Shown piece by piece: positions 5,559 to 8,200 of a DNA stretch of 8,200 nt. The position numbers and the translations under genes were made by a program. The stretch spans positions 1-8,200 of the forward strand of contig CAZEFK010000272.1 in the NCBI GenBank assembly GCA_964511405.1, read 5' to 3'. This DNA is from CAZEFK01 sp964511405. GTDB lineage: Bacteria; Pseudomonadota; Alphaproteobacteria; Elsterales; Elsteraceae. Each line of letters starts with the position of its first letter. Position 1 is the first letter of the stretch. The notes under the pieces are model-generated. The model had not been told where the DNA came from. It was given only the letters and a program-made list of their open reading frames with translations, and searched no databases.

Positions 5559-6008
5559 ATGAGCTTGCAAGATGACAACAAGGCCGTTGTCGGCCGGTGG
5601 TTCACCCACTTCTGGGGGAAAACCTGCAATCTCGGGATCGTCGATGAGATCGCAGCGCCGAATATGTTGCTCAAATACTCACTCCACGAGCCACGCAAAG
5701 GTCGTGAGGACATCAAGGCCTTCATGACCGATTTCCGCGCGGCGTTCCCCGACCTCAACTTCTGGGGCACCGCCGATCTGATCGCCGAGGGCGACTATAT
5801 CGTCGGCCAGTGGGAAGGCGGCGGCACCCATACCGGCCCGGCCTTCAGCGATTTCCTCGCCGGCAGCCTTCCGGCCAACACCGGGCGGAAGATGCATTTC
5901 ACCGGGGTGACCATCCTCAAGCTCAAGGACGGCATGATCGTCGAGGAGATCGGCCTGGATGACGGCGTCACCACCCTGACGCAACTCGGGTTGCTGCGCA
6001 CCGCCTGA
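5559..6008 (+). CDS. SnoaL-like / NTF2-fold protein (ester cyclase family)
   Basis: A 149-residue cone-shaped alpha+beta barrel protein of the SnoaL-like group, known from polyketide cyclases and many small hydrolases or isomerases of unknown role. Typical features are an N-terminal helix MSLQDDNKAVVGRWFTHFW, KGREDIKAF (47-55), RAAFPDLNFWG (60-70) and WEGGGTHTGPAF (85-96). The closing strands are FTGVTILKLKDGMIVEEI (114-131), ending in LDDGVTTLTQLGLL. Candidate acid-base residues in the pocket are His91 and Asp134/Asp135, by analogy only. The ATG at 5559 is preferred over 5526 because GAGG lies 7 nt upstream, while the 5526 ATG lies inside a predicted hairpin and has no ribosome site. It stands alone, divergent from ada and ended by a strong hairpin. 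No polyketide genes are nearby, so a cyclase role is unlikely to be readable from context. Confidence 0.82.
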   Translation: MSLQDDNKAVVGRWFTHFWGKTCNLGIVDEIAAPNMLLKYSLHEPRKGREDIKAFMTDFRAAFPDLNFWGTADLIAEGDYIVGQWEGGGTHTGPAFSDFLAGSLPANTGRKMHFTGVTILKLKDGMIVEEIGLDDGVTTLTQLGLLRTA

Positions 6009-6038
6009 TCGGCCGGACAGCAATCTCGGCTGCGGAAA

Positions 6039-6074
6039 CCGGCATGGGAGCGCCACCGGGCGCTCCCATGCCGG
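6039..6074. terminator. Perfect 16-bp hairpin between convergent genes (bidirectional terminator)
   Basis: CCGGCATGGGAGCGCC (6039-6054) pairs without mismatch to 6059-6074 around the 4-nt loop ACCG. It lies 30 nt after the SnoaL-like stop and 32 nt beyond the sensor-gene stop on the other strand. No long T-run follows on the plus strand; the minus strand reads GGTTTCC after it. The symmetric position suggests it ends both transcripts. Confidence 0.75.
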
Positions 6075-6090
6075 GAAAGCGCGCGCGCAG

Positions 6091-6134
6091 CGCCGGACGC
6101 GTGACGTCAGCCGCCGCACAGCTGGCGCAGGCGC
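6091..6134. repeat. 44-bp repeat, copy 2 (3' end of the sensor gene)
   Basis: Same orientation as copy 1 at 4183-4226; 40 of 44 bases agree. It covers the last eight codons and stop of the sensor gene plus 16 bases beyond. Similarity stops abruptly at both edges. The central palindrome is shorter here (TGACGTCA, 6102-6109) because two of the four differences fall in its right arm. Confidence 0.75.
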
Positions 6135-7399
6135 CGGACCAGATCCGCGATGTCCACCGGTTTCCGCATGGCGACGTCGGCCTCGTCCGGCGCGGCCTCG
6201 GTCAGCGCCTGGGCGCAGCCCGAGCACAGGATGCAGGGCAGGTCCGGCCGGATCGCCTTGACCGCGCGGATCAGGTCGGTCCCCAGCAGTCCGGGCATGA
6301 CCTGGTCGGTGACCACCGCATCCCAGGCGTCGGGCCGGGCCCGGACCGCAGCCAGCGCCTCGGCGGGCTCGGTGCAGGCCATCACGATGAAGCCGCTCCG
6401 CTCGAGCGCCGTGTGGACCATGTCGCCGTAGATCGGGTCGTCGTCGACCAACAGGACCCGGTACGGCAACGCCGGGCGGGGCGCCGGATCGGCCGGCCGC
6501 GCCGGGCTCTGTGCGATCGTCTTGAGACCGGCGAGCCGCAGGATTCGATCGACATGGGACGTGCCGCGGCGGCAGGCGGTCAGGATACGGCCGGCATAGT
6601 CCGCGGCCGGATCGTCGGCGGCGCGATCGGCGACGATGAGCTGGGCGAAGCCGCCGACGGCGCCCAGCAGGTTGTTGAAGTCGTGCGCGACGCCGCTGGC
6701 GAGCTGGCCGAGCGCGTCCCGGCGCAGGGCGGTGATATCGGTCAGCGTGCCGACATAGCCGCGCAGGCTGCCGTCGTCGGCCAGGCGCGGCACGCCCTGG
6801 GCCAGCACCCAGACCACGTCGCCGTCCGGGCGCCGCAGGCGGAACTGCAGCCGATGCACGGCGCGGGCCCGGACACTTTGCCGGAACGCATCGACGGCGA
6901 GCGCCCGGTCGTCGGGATGCACCATGGCAGGCCAGCCGTCACCCGCCAGCTCGGCGGGCGCGCGCCCGGTCATCTCGACCAGGCGCGAGTTGACGAACAC
7001 GTTGCCGATGTCGACATCGTCTTCGAAAACGCCGACCGGAATGGCCGACACCAGCTCGCGGTGGCGCCGCTCGCTCGCCACGAGCGCGCGAATGGTCTGC
7101 TGCAGGCGCGCCTCGCGGGTGGCCGCGGCGGCGGACAGGGCCGCCATATGCCGCATGAGCATCCGGTGGACCAGGACCAGGGCGGCCAAGCTGCCCAGGA
7201 CGGTCTTCGCCGCCGAGCCAGCGAGGATCTCGAGGGTCCGCAGGCTCGACGGTTCGGCCCGCTCGTCCAGCCACAGCTGCAGGGCGGTAAGGGCGACCGC
7301 CAGGCCGAGGCCGACCAGGACGGCAGGGATCAGCAGACGCACGGCAACACTGCGCCGAACCGGCGGCGCTTCGATCGGACGCGTATCGGACAAAACCAC
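6107..7399 (-). CDS. Membrane PAS sensor with histidine phosphoacceptor helix and receiver domain, lacking the kinase ATPase domain
   Basis: A 430-residue protein with two N-terminal membrane helices (about 20-42 and 60-80) joined by a short loop. A linker coil (about 90-115) leads to a PAS fold (about 113-222: IPVGVFEDD, WPAMVHPDDR, GTLTDITALRRD). LASGVAHDFNNLLGAVGGFAQL carries the phosphoacceptor His239 of a HisKA-type hairpin, which ends near 290. A proline/alanine-rich linker (about 295-312) then joins directly to a receiver: YRVLLVDDD (313-321), phosphoacceptor Asp365 in VVTDQVMPG, Ser393 and Lys413 in RKP. The N, G1, F and G2 boxes of a HATPase_c domain are absent; a normal hybrid kinase has about 110-150 residues there. 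The start is GTG at 7399 with GGAGAG just upstream. There is no partner regulator beside it. It may take phosphoryl groups from another kinase, act as a phosphorelay intermediate or phosphatase, or be a deletion derivative. Confidence 0.88.
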   Translation of the reverse strand: MVLSDTRPIEAPPVRRSVAVRLLIPAVLVGLGLAVALTALQLWLDERAEPSSLRTLEILAGSAAKTVLGSLAALVLVHRMLMRHMAALSAAAATREARLQQTIRALVASERRHRELVSAIPVGVFEDDVDIGNVFVNSRLVEMTGRAPAELAGDGWPAMVHPDDRALAVDAFRQSVRARAVHRLQFRLRRPDGDVVWVLAQGVPRLADDGSLRGYVGTLTDITALRRDALGQLASGVAHDFNNLLGAVGGFAQLIVADRAADDPAADYAGRILTACRRGTSHVDRILRLAGLKTIAQSPARPADPAPRPALPYRVLLVDDDPIYGDMVHTALERSGFIVMACTEPAEALAAVRARPDAWDAVVTDQVMPGLLGTDLIRAVKAIRPDLPCILCSGCAQALTEAAPDEADVAMRKPVDIADLVRRLRQLCGG

Positions 7400-7444
7400 A
7401 ACTCTCCAGGGACGCCGTACGAAGCCGGCCCGCCCTGTCGAACG

Positions 7445-7450
7445 CTTATA
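7445..7450 (-). promoter_or_regulatory. Possible -10 element for the sensor gene
   Basis: On the minus strand TGCTTTATAAG places TATAAG 45 nt upstream of the GTG at 7399. It matches 5 of 6 bases of a -10 box and is one of few AT-rich spots in this gap. The hexamer 17 bp further upstream (GGAGAT) is a poor -35. The rest of 7400-7566 shows only short imperfect dyads, such as GCCAGG (7528-7533) with CCTGGC (7555-7560), and no gene. Confidence 0.25.
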
Positions 7451-7566
7451 AAGCAGCCGAGGCGAGGATCTCCGAGTGCGATGGTATGGAAGGCCCTATC
7501 CGCCGGAGCGCACGGCTAGCCCATTCAGCCAGGATGAATAGCTCAGAAGTATGGCCTGGCGCCTCG

Positions 7567-8200
7567 TTACGCCCGCTTGCGCGCCTTCCGGCCCTTGAGG
7601 TAGGGCGCGAGATAGCGGCCGGTGTAGCTGGCCGGGGTCGCGGCGACCTCCTCGGGCGTGCCCTGGGCCACGACCTGGCCGCCCTTGTTGCCGCCCTCGG
7701 GGCCGAGGTCGATGATCCAGTCGGCGGTCTTGATCACTTCGATGTTGTGCTCGATCACGACCACCGTGTTGCCCTGGTCGACCAGCGCATGGAGAACCTC
7801 CAGCAGCTTGCGGACGTCCTCGAAATGCAGGCCGGTCGTGGGCTCGTCCAGGATGTAGAGGGTCTTGCCGGTGGCGCGGCGCGACAGCTCCTTGGCCAGC
7901 TTGACCCGCTGGGCCTCGCCGCCCGACAACGTGGTCGCCTGCTGGCCGACATGGATGTAGCCGAGGCCGACGCTCTCCAGCGTCCTGAGCTTGTCGCGGA
8001 CCGACGGCACGGCCTGGAAGAACTCCGCGCCCTCTTCAACCGTCATCTCAAGAACGTCCGCTATCGACTTGTTCTTGAACTTGATTTCCAGGGTTTCGCG
8101 GTTGTAGCGCTGGCCCTTGCAGGCGTCGCAGCGCACGAACACGTCAGGCAGGAAGTGCATCTCGATCTTGATGACGCCGTCGCCCTGGCAGGCCTCGCAG
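7567..8200 (-). CDS. uvrA: UvrA, excinuclease ABC subunit A (C-terminal part)
   Basis: The last 210 or so codons of the damage-recognition ATPase of nucleotide excision repair; the gene continues past the right edge. UvrA dimers find bulky lesions with UvrB. The visible part starts in the C-terminal zinc module: CEAC, 19 residues, CDAC, the same spacing as E. coli UvrA. Next come the second ABC domain's signature TTLSGGEAQRVKLAKEL, the Walker B region TLYILDEPTTGLHFED, and the switch histidine in VVVIEHNIEVIKTADWIIDLGPEGG. The protein ends RYLAPYLKGRKARKRA and a TAA at 7567. The basic tail is ordinary for the family. It is upstream of and co-oriented with the sensor gene, but a 167-bp gap separates them, so no operon is implied. 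Confidence 0.97.
   Translation of the reverse strand, partial: CEACQGDGVIKIEMHFLPDVFVRCDACKGQRYNRETLEIKFKNKSIADVLEMTVEEGAEFFQAVPSVRDKLRTLESVGLGYIHVGQQATTLSGGEAQRVKLAKELSRRATGKTLYILDEPTTGLHFEDVRKLLEVLHALVDQGNTVVVIEHNIEVIKTADWIIDLGPEGGNKGGQVVAQGTPEEVAATPASYTGRYLAPYLKGRKARKRA

Noticed and set aside
5320..5559. 79-codon minus-strand frame ending one base before ada
   Set aside because: No recognisable domain, no ribosome site at its start, and it overlaps the SnoaL-like start. Only its last four codons, after GGAGG, seemed worth recording.
6044..7519. 491-codon open frame on the plus strand
   Set aside because: Antisense shadow of the sensor gene, whose PAS, HisKA and receiver motifs are unambiguous on the minus strand.
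1..8200. tRNA, CRISPR array, transposase or prophage genes
   Set aside because: Looked for cloverleaf-like segments, regularly spaced direct repeats and mobile-element proteins on both strands; none found.

Overview
The window is GC-rich chromosomal DNA with dense genes, strong codon bias and long antisense shadow frames. The best-recognised genes (trmFO, uvrA, a fused ada, an M81/MlrC-type peptidase, a DUF1932 dehydrogenase) suggest a high-GC alphaproteobacterium, possibly of the Rhodospirillales type. That placement is an inference from gene content and protein style, not a measurement. I see no tRNA, rRNA, CRISPR array, insertion sequence or phage structural gene.

Layout. Bases 1-644 (minus) hold the N-terminal half of trmFO. 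A short divergent promoter region with a dyad (682-702) separates it from a two-gene plus-strand unit: a 102-aa P-loop protein (762-1070) and an MlrC-family M81 metallopeptidase (1082-2545). A hairpin terminator with a GCAA loop (2687-2713) follows. A second plus-strand pair is translationally coupled: a YhhY-like GNAT acetyltransferase (2761-3309) and a 6-phosphogluconate-dehydrogenase-like DUF1932 oxidoreductase (3306-4196). This pair converges on, and overlaps by 44 bp, a full-length ada gene (4153-5319, minus) for a bifunctional methylation sensor/repair protein.

Between ada and the next gene lies a comparatively AT-rich region (5320-5558). Read as plus-strand RNA it folds into several helices that use G.U pairs. 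It precedes a SnoaL-like protein (5559-6008). A perfect 16-bp hairpin (6039-6074) separates that gene from a convergent membrane sensor protein (6107-7399, minus). The sensor has a PAS domain, a histidine phosphoacceptor helix and a receiver, but no ATPase domain. The window closes with the C-terminal third or less of uvrA (7567-8200, minus).

How the genes relate. ada and uvrA are both DNA-repair genes but are not adjacent. The MlrC, GNAT and DUF1932 genes could form a small catabolic or detoxification cluster acting on peptide-like or amino/hydroxy-acid substrates; this is inferred only from order and strand. The most unusual signals are the candidate structured leader upstream of the SnoaL gene, the sensor protein without a kinase ATPase domain, a 44-bp repeat shared by two unrelated gene 3' ends, and the tiny P-loop protein coupled to the MlrC gene.
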